The notes: generated from the letters alone by a model not told the origin. A stretch of DNA of 64,000 nt from Rhizophagus irregularis (GCF_026210795.1 NC_089429.1:3100001-3164000), one strand, 5' to 3'. Positions 1 to 12,005 are shown, numbered from the stretch's first letter. Program-made: numbers and translations.

Positions 1-1286
1 TAGAAGCGTTTATCTTTGATAGGGGTGTAATGCAATGAGTTTCACAGTATGAAGTATATACCCTATAAAATTCTTGAACAGGTAGGTCGGTTATATGATT
101 TTTTACTATGAGGTAAATGTCCTTTATGAATTGAAATAGGGGTGGGAGAGTTGATATGATGTGATCCTGCTTAGATGTTGTCATAGGTGGTGGATTCCCA
201 TTGAAGTCTGGGTAAGCGTCTGCAATGGCTCTCGTTGTAAGCATAGAATGCCTCACTGGCACCTGGGTATTTGATAGCGTCACTGAGTTTTTTTAAAGTA
301 GTTGAGGTCTTCCCTTGCGGGATGGTGACACATCCAAGAACACTGTGCGCCTATCATCATTATCCACTCTGAGAGCATTTTGTTGGTTAGGACGATAGTA
401 GACATAAAGTTTTTATAATGTGTTGGTGTCTTGTATTTTTCATGGATTTCCATTATGTCACTCGTTACCTTATCCTTTAAAGAGCGATACAGATTATTCC
501 ACTGGCTTTTTTCCGTGGGCATTTCCTCGAGAAGAAGAAGAATCTTACCCTGTAATTGCCCATTGAAACTTCCACGAATCGTCTCAGGATCGCTGGTCTT
601 ATAAACGAGTTGAGTGCCTAGGACGCTGCGCTGAATGAAATCTGTTATAATGCCTTTGCCCCAACCCTGTCCAGATTTCAGGTAAAGGATCGAATACATT
701 TTCCTTCCAGCTGCCACACCGGCCAACCACTTTATGATATACTCAGTAAGATTCCAATCGCCTGAACACCAGATATCCTGAATGTGGGAGAAGATAAATT
801 TAACCGCGAGGTGGGTTGTAGATTCAAAAGTGGATATCGGACGCAGGATATGGAGGAATCCTGGAAAGATATTGAGATAAAGTTGGCCACCTAGTTTAAA
901 GATACGGGATTTTTGAGGGTCACAGGTAGCTACACATACAGTACTATATTCGATCATAAACCATTTGTTGATATTAAATTCAACCTTTTGTGAAGGACCC
1001 TGTTCAGATTGTGTGTAAAAGACTTTGGTAATTGGACGGATAAGTTTATTAATATTTTTATCAGGGATGTGCTCGAGGTTTTTGATTTCTGATCGCCACA
1101 TGAAGACTCCATGTGGGTTGGAGCAGAGGGGATAAAGTAACTGCAAAGATAACCTTTAGCTTGATTGAGATCCCTCATATTCTTTGCAGCGTTAATGAGC
1201 CGTTTAAGCTCATCAATACTAAAAGCCTTCTTCTGTTCACCGAACTTGGGGATAACTTGAGCTTGAGTGCTAGTTTGGGCAGTCAT
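1..1286 (-). pseudogene. Broken SF3 (D5/DUF5906-like) replicative helicase, runs off the left edge
   Basis: Seen: the longest open stretch (280-1146) has a Walker A motif GQGWGKG (about 650-680), an acidic Walker B ending LLLLEEMP, and a motif C ending TIVLTN, in the order and spacing of superfamily-3 helicases. A DNDDRR arginine-finger-like block lies near 345-372 in another frame. N-terminal codons from an ATG at 1284-1286 are in a different frame from the core and meet it near 1146. The C-terminal part (1-290) needs further shifts near 372, 318, 288 (an A/T run) and 225, and continues past the window. Known: SF3 ATPases of the D5/DUF5906 type unwind DNA at origins of DNA viruses, phages and related plasmids. 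Inference: an integrated, inactivated viral or virus-like element. An intron could explain the 1146 junction (CAG there), but not all five shifts. Family call good; virus group unknown. Confidence 0.8.
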
Positions 1287-1507
1287 TTTTTGTTCTATCA
1301 AATCGAGTACTAATTTATAGTTACCTAATCTTCAATTGCCGAATATTTTTCCAAAGATCTGCACTCCTACCAATTTACCCTCCTGTAGTCCTATGGTCCT
1401 GCGATTCTGCGGTCCTCTGGTTATATCTGGTTATCTTCTAGGGGTAAAAAAAAAAACTATAAACCACGAACCTTTACGACTGCTCTAAATCTTCCCTTCC
1501 CCCTTTT

Positions 1508-1868
1508 TCAAACTACATATATCTGAAATCCAAACCGCTCAAGAGCTCCTTTTACTATAGTTAGCTTTTTTCTAGTGTCCGTTAACTCTTTACAAGCCTT
1601 TTGATACGCCTTCCATTCAAGTTCACGGAGGGTACCCTCCTCCTCCAATGATTGGCCAAGAGCATCGTTTGCTTTTTCCTTCTTTTCTACTGCCCTGTCG
1701 TATGCCTCCTCGGCTTTTTTATGCCGCTTCCAGAGTACTCGTTCAGCTTCGGCTTTCCAGATTGGGCTGACTTCTAAAAGACGTGGCCCGAAATTGCTAC
1801 TTCGGAATGTGTTCCAGGATATGGCCTACAAGTTCAGGAATTACTGATACTGCGTGCGGGGTATACAT
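1508..1868 (-). pseudogene. Frameshifted small coiled-coil protein next to the helicase
   Basis: An ATG at 1866-1868 opens about 23 codons ending in HIPK and then a stop; shifting frame by one base near 1800 continues without a stop to TGA at 1508-1510. The second part is rich in Glu, Lys, Ala and Arg with heptad-like spacing (KAEAERVLWKRHKKAEEAY), so a long coiled-coil helix is expected. It has the same strand and similar base composition as the helicase, 220 bp upstream of it, which suggests both came in together. No family recognised. Confidence 0.5.
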
Positions 1869-3030
1869 GTTATCTGTCCTTATAGGTTACTTATGGTATA
1901 CCCATTGTTCAATTACTTATTTTTTCTGACGGGGGCAGAACGGGGTTGGTCTTACTGGCTCTAGTACCGACCTTCTAGGGGCTTACCTACTAATTTACCT
2001 GGTTTGCTGTCTCACTGCTTCCAATAGATTATTAGACGGAATCCTGACTTGTTCCAGATGTTCCGGATGTGGCGGATCTGGGGGGTAAAAATAAAACTTT
2101 TTCTGGGGGGATGTCCTCTCATATTTTTTCTGAAACATCTGCCACATCTGCCACATCCGGGACAACCCTCTCATTATATCCGTTATTCCTTCCTTTTCTA
2201 TTGTTTTCTAGTTATTTGGTATATATATTTGTTCCATATGTTGGCCCAGATTGTGGCGGATATATGGGGATTCCAGGGCCATTAAGGCCCAAGTAGGTAC
2301 TGCGAGGACGTGAGTCCGAGGTGGGTGGAGCGGTAGCGAGACACACATCCAGACCGACGACGGAAATACAATATGAATGCGCTTCTCTGGGCCGGCCATG
2401 ATAATACATAATGCACCTCCAACCACAGACACGAAATCGGCATACATATACTGGCGCAATAGTTATGGTGTACTTCTTAGCAAACAAATGGGCCGGCCAA
2501 GCTAATACAAATTGCACGCCCAATAGAATATCCAAAATTGATATTGAAGTTAGACAAATTTTATTATTATTTTTGGCACAATAGATTTTTGTTTAATTTT
2601 GATAACGTAATATTCCATAAATTCGGCCACAACTTTACTTTTACTAGGGACACTAGGGACACTAGGGACACTAGGGACGCTCAAAAAAATAGCATACACA
2701 TTGCCTCGTCCTAGATTAAACCATGATCGGACCTCGGAAGTGCCGGCCGAAATTAATCACAGATCTACTGCGCCATCCGACGTGATATTTTTTTTTACCA
2801 TATTTTGGGATCTGGAAAGGCAACCAAATAGACGCAAATTCTTAATATAGAACTAGCATCCAAACCGGCTGGCCCAGTACTGGCAACCAAGAAGGATAGC
2901 ATGGCACTACATACCCAGCCGGTAATCAAAAGGCTTTAAAATGGAAAACAAATCACCACCTACTTAAGTAACCGATCAACCGTGAAGCCTCACCAGAATA
3001 AATTATACGAGAAAGCATTTATTAACACAC
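1869..3030. other. Gene-less stretch, less AT-rich than the rest
   Basis: No credible coding frame. It contains an imperfect inverted pair of GATGTGGC-type motifs (2050-2080 against 2128-2165), two imperfect copies of a block starting GGGCCGGCCA (about 2393 and 2490), and a short tandem repeat at 2643. Short ORFs here have no recognisable composition. Confidence 0.4.
2643..2678. repeat. 9-bp tandem repeat, four perfect copies
   Basis: The 9-mer ACTAGGGAC is repeated four times without error. No function inferred. Confidence 0.9.
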
Positions 3031-3039
3031 AGCTCATAA

Positions 3040-3370
3040 TAAAAAAAGGTATATTTAGATTATTTAGGCATAGTCGTATTTAGGTTATTTAATCACATGA
3101 TCACAAATAATTAACGGAAAAAGGCTAAAGAAAAGCGAATTCAAAGGGAAGGAATATAGTAAGAAAAAATAACTAGGTACACAAAATTGACACAAACAGG
3201 TTATTTAGTTAGATTATTTAATCATATTTAGGTTGTTAACTTTAGATTATTTAGATATATTTAATTTATTTAGTTATATTTAGATTATTTAGTTATATTT
3301 AGATTATTTATAGTCATACTTAGATTATTTAGTTATAGTTAGATTATTTTATTACTAAATAACCTAGTCT
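3040..3370. repeat. Degenerate TTTAGATTATTTAG tandem repeats
   Basis: Many variants of a 14-20 bp unit (TTTAGATTATTTAG with TTATA spacers) run up to the palindrome at 3370. They lie just outside the MULE coding region and may be its subterminal repeats, but no matching inverted copy was found on the right side. Confidence 0.6.
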
Positions 3371-3423
3371 AAGCCGTTTATGACTAAATAATATAATTAT
3401 ATTATTTAGTCATAAACGGCTTA
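3370..3423. repeat. Perfect 54-bp palindrome
   Basis: Both strands read identically across 3370-3423: arms start TAAGCCGTTTATGACTAAAT and meet at an AATT centre, with no loop. It could form a cruciform. It lies about 240 bp upstream of the MULE start codon and may mark a transposon end. Confidence 0.9.
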
Positions 3424-3612
3424 TTACTAATTATTTATTAGCTGATCATTTTATCATATGATTAATAAACAAACTATTTATATTTTTGTACTACTTACTA
3501 TTTTGTTTGTATGAGATAAAATTTTTTTTACACGTTTTTTTATTCTTTGTTCTTTGTACTTTTTATCGTACAAAAAAGTTAACTGTTTCACATGTTTTGT
3601 AAATAGTAATAG

Positions 3613-6548
3613 CATGTCTTATAATAATAAATGCAATAAGAGAATAAGATCAGGTTCACCTGATAACTATGAGGAAGAATATATAGCTCTTATTTTAGAT
3701 GATTCTTCAAATATTTGTGAAAAGGAAAATGAAAAAAATATAGAAGCAGAACAAATAAATAAGGTAAATATCTCTTTGGCAAAATTTTTACTTCTTAATA
3801 TTCTATTATTCTCTTAGTATAAATCTTTGTAAGAAGTTGTTCAATTGCTTTTACTTGAATACATTTTAAAAGTTATTTAATTTTTTAGAGAATACTTGTT
3901 AATATTGATAATTCAGAAGACTCAGAAGAAGAAATGGAAATAAAATTACATGTTGGACAATCGTTTCAAACTTGGTTAGATGCAGAAAAATTTTTAAATC
4001 AATATTCTCTAAAAGAAGGATTTAGTATTAGACGAAAACGAACAGAAAAATTAGTTGAAAATGGAATTGAAATAATAAGAAAAATAACTTGGGAATGTTG
4101 TTGTGCTGGCAAATACCAAGCAAAAAAAGTAATTAATCCAGAAAATCAACGTAATAAAAAGTCTAAATGTACTGATTGTCAGTGGCATGTTAATGGAAAT
4201 CTTCCAAAATCTAGTTCAAATATATCATTTACAACTGTTATTAATGAACATAATCATCAAATGATACCATCTCCATCAGCTACCATTGCTAAGCATCGAA
4301 AATTAGATGAGGATATAATTGAATTTATTAATTTTTATGTATTACATGGTACAACGGGTGCACGAAATATTAAAAATCTTTTAAATGGACAATTTCCAGG
4401 ACGAAATATTAACCAAAAAAACCTATACAATGCTATTCAAATGGCAAAAAAAAAATTTAGCAATTCGTCAAAATTATGATGCATCTGATATGCTTCAGTA
4501 TTTATATTCTCAAAAAGCTGAAGATTCACGATAGTTTATTGAAACAAAATTTGATGCACCAGAACGCCGTTTATGTGGCTTAATTTGGATGTCCCCAGAT
4601 CAACAACATGCGTGGACAAGATATCATGATGTTATATTCTTTGATACAACTTCTCGAACAAACAAATACAATATGGTTGCTTGTTTTTTTGCAGCAATAG
4701 ACAATTGTAACTGAACACGCCTAGTAGCAACAGCACTTCTTGAAGATGAAACTGAAGAAAGTTTTGTGTGGGCATTAGAAATGATTAATAAAGCTACAGG
4801 AAATTTAGTGTCACGAGTAGTATTTACAGATTCTGATCCAGCAATGAGTAACGCAATATCACTTATATATTCTAATTCTGCTCATTGTTTATGTTTGTTT
4901 CACATTGATTTAAACCTTAAAAAAAATTTGCGTAGTAAACTTACTACAAAAATATTTCATGAATTTCGAAAAGATTTTTTTCAATGTAGAAATACCTTAT
5001 CTCCTGCAATTTTTGAATCCCGATGGCAAAATTTAAAAGAAAAATATTCTTCTGTATCTGGTTATCTTAATAGACAACTAGATCCATTAAAAACTAAATA
5101 GGCTGTTTGTTATATTAATATTCAATTTACTGCAGGTGCAAATAGTACTCAACGTGTAGAGAGTTTAAATAAAAAAGTTCATGATAGTGTAAATTCCTGT
5201 TCATCTCTCTTAACACTTGTAAAAGAAATTCAACAATTACTTGATGATGAAGCAAATTATATTAGAATACAAGAGTATAAAGATGAAATTCCAAGTATTG
5301 GACTGGAAAATGTAGCCCAAAGATACTTTACATCTATTGAAAAAATTGTTTCAGATTATCTTATGGCACCAATGATTATACCGGTCTGTAAGCAAATGCA
5401 AGAATGCTTTTATTACAATGCATTTATGCTTGAAATTACACAATGGGAGGCAATTATTGAGATAATCACCAAATAATTATGCTTAATTTAGATAAAGATT
5501 GTATTATTTTCTAAAAAATTTTATGACTCTATTTTATTAAGACACATACCGAAGATAATTATAATGAAGGTGTACGTGAAGATCATTACGAAATTGCCAA
5601 AATTTTGCTTGGCGATATCTCAGCAACAATCACAAAATCTGAAATTGTGGAAATTTGGCGAATTGTAGTGTCATGTGGACTTAAAAATCAATATGTTGTA
5701 TTACTTTCTGACGGGTCTCACAGATGTACATGTAATTTACTAATTACACACGGATATCCATGCAGACATTTTTACAAAATTTTAAGAACATCTCCAAATG
5801 CAAAATGGCATGTAGGGTTAGTATATTTATTCATAAATTTAGTAGAACTTTAATCAAATAAGTGATTTATAACGCAAAAATACAACTTTATTCATTCATA
5901 TTATTCATTATTAAATTGTAATGCAGTTCTAATGATATATTGTTTTATTTTTATAGGCTAATTTCTAGTCGTTGGTATAAGGATGATAAAATTGCATCAA
6001 ATTCTATAACCCAACAAGCTCCTATTAGTATTTGTTCATCAGAAGATAACGCAACTAATAATATCACTAATTTTAATCTAGGACACATAACAAAAATAAG
6101 AGGCAGCGAATTGTATACTCCAATCCTTCAAGAACTTAATAATAACCGTATAAAATATGGGCGTGCACATGGTATGCTGAAAAAGGCCATTAATTTAGCA
6201 CTTGCTACAAACTCATACGAAGAGTTAATTGGCATGTGTCAAGATTTTTTGGTTAGAAAGCAGGATACTTTAGATCAAAATCGGGTAAAGGAGACGTTAG
6301 ATAATGAAGAATTAGACGTAGTAAATTCAATTATTACAGTTAGAAAGGGAAGGCCACCAGGAAGGGTAAAAAGTGCTGTTGAAATTCAAGATAAGGAAAG
6401 CAGAAGACATTGTTTAAAATCAATTGACCTTAATGTTCAAAAAGGTGGCAACAAAACTCAATTAGGTAATAGCAGGGATAATAGAAAAACTTGTTAAAAT
6501 TGTGGGCAAAAAGGGCATAACCGTGCAACCTATAAATTTACTGGTTAA
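3613..6548 (+). pseudogene. MULE transposase with FAR1-type zinc finger (decayed)
   Basis: Domains in order: acidic start (ATG 3613, first intron from about 3762 to 3889); FAR1/WRKY-GCM1 DNA-binding domain (3934-4440: GFSIRRKR, TWEC, EHNH); MULE DDE core with D in FFDTTSRTN (about 4640), D in FTDSDPAM (about 4824) and E in TQRVESLNKK (about 5148); SWIM zinc finger CTC...PCRH (5726-5769); an AT-hook-like GRPPGR (about 6350); and a CCHC-like knuckle (6490-6535) whose last Cys is Tyr. Lesions: a frameshift at an A-run near 4450 and stops at 4532 (TAG), 4713 (TGA), 5099 (TAG) and near 6494 (TAA). Known: this is the Mutator superfamily layout. Inference: an autonomous element, now dead. Confidence 0.85.
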
Positions 6549-6571
6549 AAAATATTTAGAAGTAACGTGAA

Positions 6572-6691
6572 GCATCGGTTATAAATCAACTTAATACGAA
6601 GTTTTTTTTTTGCAATAATAAATTAGATTGATATTTGTTACTTGCATCGGTTATAAATCAACTTAATACAAAGCAATATTGATATTTGTTA
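6572..6691. repeat. 73-bp direct duplication after the MULE
   Basis: The block GCATCGGTTATAAATCAACT and what follows occurs at 6572-6597 and again at 6644-6669; the trailing ATTGATATTTGTTAC is also repeated (6627-6642 and about 6677-6691). Confidence 0.75.
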
Positions 6692-6879
6692 CTTTACAAG
6701 AGAAATTAAAATCTAAATTATACAACAAACAGATTTCCTTGTAATACTAAATTCTCAATAGATATATACTATCCTTAACTACGTAATACATTTATTTACC
6801 GAAATTACGCTATTAAATTAGAATGTTGATGTCATTTCAAAAACAAAAGAATACCATCATAGGAGAAAGAAAAATTATC

Positions 6880-7870
6880 TAATTAAATTAAAAAAATTGT
6901 CATAAGTCCAAGAATACTGTTCCTAAAAATGGAATTAGTACAATTAATATCGTTTAACAAACAAAAGGAAACCAATAAAGACATGGAAACTATTACCTAC
7001 CTATCTGTTCTTCTATGCTAATTCCAGTTCCATTAATCGTATCTAATCAGCTCTCTGCACCTAGTCTAATCACGCTAATCAAATGGTTCAATAATCCTTT
7101 ATCTTTATCTTAATAATTCATAAATCCAATATTTAACGCTGGAAGTGGACCATATCATTTATTAAAATCGTCTCAAATCTAAGAAATAGTTCCTAAAAAA
7201 TGAAAATAAGACGTTAATTTCCGTTTAACAAGTTTAACAAACAAAAGTAATCCACCAAAGAGAAGGAAATGAACACCTACCCATTATAAAGAAGTCCGAA
7301 GCAATTCCTAAAAAAAAGAAAAGAATACAATATTATTTTCGTTTAACAAGTTTAACAAACAAAAGAAACCCACCAAAGATAAGGAAACAAACACCTACCT
7401 ATTAAATCATCTCAAGAAGTCCAAGAAGAAATATTTCCTAAAAAATAAAAAGAATACGACGTTTAACAATCTTAACAAACAAAAGAAATCCACTAAAGAT
7501 AAAAAAATGAACACCTACCTATTAAAATCGCCCAAGAAGTCCAGGAAGAAGCAATTCCTAAAAAAAAAGAAGAGAATACAACGTTATTTCCGTTTACAAG
7601 TTTAAAAAGCAAAAAAACCCCCACCAAAGATAAGAAAACGAACACCTACTTATTAAGTCATCTCGAGAAGTCCAAGAAGAAATATTTCCTAAAAAATGAA
7701 AAGAGAACGACATTTAACAATCTTAACAAACAAAAGAAACCTATTAAAGATAAGGAAACAAACACTTACCTATTAAAACCATCGAAGTCCAAAACGTCCC
7801 TAAAAAAATGGACGTTAATTTCGCAAGAAGCAGAAATTGTTAAAGACGTTTAATTTCGTTATAAAACGGT
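6880..7870 (-). repeat. Tandem array, about 8 units of ~115-120 bp, intron/exon-like
   Basis: Degenerate units recur at this period. On the minus strand each has a T-rich tract ending in AG, a block of about 40 bp containing TGGACTTCTTGG, then a donor-like GTAGGTG, then an AT-rich part with GTTAAAC-type inverted words. This is the layout of the arrays at 10845, 14560, 21290, 23200, 24440 and 30750. No long frame runs through it. Confidence 0.65.
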
Positions 7871-7984
7871 TAAAAAAAAAATAGTAGTTTAAAATATGCT
7901 AATACTTATTTAGATTTAAAAAATTTTACAAGAGGGGGGTAGGGAAGGAAATTCCCCCCAGTTAAGATTAGCAATACTCTATCT

Positions 7985-8066
7985 AAAATTATGAATTTAA
8001 TTTAATTTTGATTGAATTTGCTAAAACTTAAATGTAAATTATATATGTGATGTTTGGGATTCTGAT
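7985..8066. mobile_element. Diverged terminal fragment of the MITE family at 53791
   Basis: The words TTTTGATTGAATTTGCTAAA and TATATATGTGATGT match, with substitutions, the right end of the MITE at 53791-54429. Only one end is seen. Confidence 0.5.
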
Positions 8067-8393
8067 ATTGGGTAAGTATATAGGAACGTGTTTTTTTGGA
8101 ATTTACTTTGAAAAAATATACTAACGTTTCTTCAGGATTTCGTTTACTTCTAATAGAGGTCACCATAAAATTTTTAAGATTTATATGTAAATTTACCTTA
8201 CTCCAAATTTTCCTTCTGCTAAGTAATTTTATCACCTTTCCAGTTACATTTTTAAATCATATATATTTTTACCTTACAAGTTCAGTAACATTTATAATTA
8301 TAAATTATATAAAATATAATTATTTTATACATTTAGTACTTTTTATTTCTGAAAGTCAATACTCAATTTTCTGAGCCGATTCTATATCATGTG

Positions 8394-8638
8394 TAAGGTT
8401 ACCTGCCTAAACCTCTCCAAAATTTTACGATTAGTTTCTCCAAAATTTTACTATAGTTTTATTATAATTTCGGCAAGGTTTTGGCAGTTTCAGCATTTAT
8501 AATAGGTTTTGTCAAGTTTTACTTTTCTCCAGAGTTTTGCCAACTTTTTAATAAGACTTTCATATAGTTTTGGCAAAATTTTACTATTTCGGCATTTTGC
8601 CAACTTGCCAAAACCCCCTAGGTTCTTCAGCAACCTTA
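8394..8638. mobile_element. hAT-type MITE, TIR TAAGGTTRC, perfect 8-bp TSD
   Basis: Left end TAAGGTTACCTGCC and right end CAGCAACCTTA are inverted versions of each other, flanked by identical 8-bp repeats ATCATGTG at 8386-8393 and 8639-8646. The 8-bp duplication and short TIR indicate hAT mobilisation. The interior is derived from TTTTGGCAA/AATTTCGGC words, with no coding. The same terminus occurs at 20362 and 27561. Confidence 0.85.
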
Positions 8639-8932
8639 ATCATGTGATCTGGAATTCAGCCAATAAAACACCAGGATTTCTTGTGTAAAGTACTAATAAA
8701 ATGCAGTTTTTGAAAATTTTTTATTAAAACATAAGAAAAAGTAGATTTTAGCAATAAATCGCAACTACCATTTCATAAAAGTTATACATTGATAAAAAAT
8801 TTAAAAATTACATTTGATTTATATTATGATAATTCAAGCTGGTATTATTATAATGCATGGAGTCAGCCCAAATTATCATAAGTTCTGGCCAATATATTTT
8901 ATTTCAAATTTGGGCCGATCATATAAAAATCA

Positions 8933-10624
8933 TCATATGGGCTGATTTGTTTACTCCATATTAAAAGAGTTATTGAATTGATTTTCACAATTTTTATTAC
9001 TTAAAATTGTTTTGTAATACCAAAAAATCATCTGATTGATGATCACTTGACTAAATAATAAGTTGAACAAAAATTTACATTTGCGAAACTTAAATTATTA
9101 AATGTAAAAGAGCTGTAAAAAAACCCATGTCACTAATAAAAAACCCATTTCTCATATATATGGAATTTTTAACATATATTTTTAAAAAGTAAGTATATTT
9201 TAATAAAATATAAAGTAAAATAAAAATTTATATAGTCTTAGTAGCTATAAATGTTTATAAAAATATAATAAAAATATTATATAAAGGATAGTATCATAAT
9301 AGATATTTTCAAACCATAAAAATAATTATTTTATGTCAGAGTTTGTATTATCAACTTTAAACGCAAATATATTAAGATCCACTGATCCATTTTTATAATT
9401 TTAGGCTTGTTGGAAAGCCCTTGTTCTGGACTTTATAGGCAAAAAAAGAGCTCGCCAATTGAATCATTAGATTCAAAGATATTTACATTTAAAGTTAAAG
9501 TACGAATTTTTTAACATGCTTAAATGCAAATATCTTGGAATCCACTGATTCATTCTTTATAAATTTAGGCTCTTTGGAAAGCCCTTGATCTGGTCTATAT
9601 GAACGAAAAAAAAGCTTGCTGATTGGATCATTGGATCTGGAGATATTTACGTTTGAAGTTGAGATACAAATTTTTAACATATATAGTAAGTGCTAAGAAT
9701 TATATTAATTTAAAAGAAATATTTACCAAATTATAGTACATATCGGCGGATTTGTTTACCCTCTAATTAACATGTTTATTTAAGGTACTTTTGTTACACA
9801 AATTATTACATATGGCACAGTAGGACCTGGGACGAACATTAAAAAAATTTTATTTGGTTTTATTAATACAATAATTTGATAAATTTGATAAATAGTTCTT
9901 TTAAGCCAAAATACAATAAATATTATTCTTAGCAATACTGATAATATCTGTTGTGAAATCTCACTTTATACAATAGCTTCTAAATCTTTTTTGTGTAAAA
10001 ATCAATAATACATATGCTTACAATTTGTTTGAATATAAAAGTTCTTATTTTGTCTACAGCAAGATAAATAAGAATTAATAATATGTTTTGAAAAATGCAA
10101 AAAATGGACAATTTTATGAAAGTTATTATAAAAAAAAAATTTTTTAAATATTAAATGAGTCTTAGAATACTTTTATAAATATTCATAGCTATTGTATCTA
10201 TATAAATTTTTATTTTACTTTTTGTTTTATTAAAACATACTTACTTTCTAATAATACACATTAAAAATACTATGCAGGTGAGAAATGGATTTTTTGTTAA
10301 CGAAATGGGTTTTTTTGTATCTATTTTACATTAAATAATTTAAGTTTTGCAAATGTAAATTTTCACTCGACTTATTATTTAGTCAAGTGATATTCAATCA
10401 AGTGATTTCATGACATTACAAACCGGTTTTAGGTGACAGATATTATGAAAATCATTCAAAATTTAGCATTATGCAAAAGTAAACAAATCCGCCGATATGA
10501 TAATAACATTAAATAAATATTTTTTAATACTCATCCCCAATTTACTATATATTATATAGTATTTTGTGTAATAAAAATGTAACAAAATCAATATTTTAAT
10601 TAAAGATAGACAAATCAGCCCATA
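8933..10624. mobile_element. Large fold-back element with long interleaved inverted repeats
   Basis: The left arm 8933-9290 is about 75-85% identical (by eye) to the reverse complement of 10150-10500. A second arm, 9742-9865, matches the reverse complement of 10500-10624. Ends are CATATGGGCTGATTTGT and its inverse. The middle carries a tandem duplication (9358-9683). No coding capacity. It stops 8 bp before the hAT element at 10633. Confidence 0.7.
9358..9683. repeat. Tandem duplication of a ~160-bp fold-back module
   Basis: Two units (9358-9513 and 9524-9680) share GGAAAGCCCTTG and flanking words. Each unit starts with AAATAT.TT.G.ATCCACTGA and ends with an inverted version of it (ATCATTGGATCTGGAGATAT), so each can fold on itself. 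Related modules occur at 50051 and 54578. Confidence 0.7.
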
Positions 10625-10844
10625 TGTGTAATTAGTGTTTCAACCTGCGGATAATCTGCTATCTGACAATCTGATCCATTTAAAATCCATCATCTGATAA
10701 TCCAATCCGTTTAATAGAAATGCAATCTGAATATCTTGAATGACGGATTGAAAATCATCCAGATATCCTAACAGATCATCCGGATATCTGCAAGTTTTTT
10801 TTTTTTGTTTTGTTTTGTTTCATTTTTATCCCTCCTGTAATTTC

Positions 10845-11830
10845 AGTTTTCTTCTTCTTTAAGTCCTTCGATTCTGGGTAGGCTTTTTTCTTTATATCTT
10901 TTTCTTTAGTTTTGTTAGTTTATTCAGTGTTTATTCTTCTAATTTCGTTCTTTTCTTTAAATCCTTCAGTTCTGAACTTTGAAGATGAAGGGTGGGGTTT
11001 TTTTTATTTTTATTTCTTTTTTGTATTTTGTTCTTATTTCCTTCTGTTAATTTCATTCATTTTCTTTAGATTCTTCAGGTTTTTTTTTAATTTTTATTCC
11101 TTTTTTTCGTTTTATCTTGTTTTATTCTTTTAATTTCGTTCTTTTCTTTAGGTTCCTTAGTTCCTGGACTTTGAAGACAACGTGTGAGTTTTTTTCTATT
11201 TTTATTTCTTTTTTTTATTGTCTTATTTCTTTCTGCTAATTTCATTTTCTTTCTTTAGGTTTTTCGATTCTGGACTTTGGAAACAACGGGTGTTTTTTTT
11301 ATTTTTATTTCTTTTTCGGTTTGTCTTATTTCTTCTATTTTCATTCTTTTCTTTAGGTTCTTCAGTTTCTGGACTTTAGAGACAACAGGTGGATTATTTT
11401 TTTTTATTTTTATTTCTTTTTTCGTTTGTCTTATTTCCTTCTATTAATTTCATTCTATTTCTTTAGGTTCTTCGATTATGGACTTAAAGATGACAGGTAG
11501 ATGTTTTTTTTTATTTTTATTTCTTTTCAGTTTGTCTTGTTTTCTTCTTTTAATTTCATTCTTTTCTTTAGGTTCTTCAGTTCCTGGACTTTGAAGACGA
11601 TGGGTGAGTTGTTTTTTTCTATTTTTATTTCTTTTTTCATTTTATCTTGTTTCTTTCTGCTAATTTTTTCTTTTTCTTTAGGTCCTTCAGTTTTTCAACT
11701 ATATAGAATTATTTTATTTGTATTTTTTGTTTCTATTATATTATTTTTCATTTCTTTTTATTAATGACAAATTTTTCTTTAAATTCTCAGTTTTTTTGCT
11801 ATTTGGGCTTGATAGAATTTATTCAATAAA
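10845..11830 (+). repeat. Left hAT minisatellite array (exon/intron-like units)
   Basis: About eight units of 110-125 bp: CTTTAG, then a 30-40 bp block such as GTTCTTCAGTTCCTGGACTT, then GTGAGTT/GTGGATT, then a T-rich stretch of about 80 bp. The AG and GT borders mimic splice sites. Phe-rich short ORFs in this stretch are by-products of poly-T. Confidence 0.8.
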
Positions 11831-12005
11831 ATTTTTCTTGAAAAAAATTATAATTAAAATGACGTAAATAAAAATAATGTAATAAAAAATGATGTAAATA
11901 AAAATACATACAGTTGTTGCACAAAATTTTTTTTAGTATAAAATGATGCACCGATAATCTTCAATTAAATTGAAATTGTTTATATATTTCTTTAAAATTT
12001 AAAAA

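Noticed and set aside
2049-2535. Overlapping ORFs of 75-107 codons
   Set aside because: Several frames are open equally, no codon bias or motif, and repeated GATGTGGC words cause the pattern.
10912-11764. Phe-rich membrane-like proteins
   Set aside because: By-products of poly-T tracts in the hAT minisatellite array.
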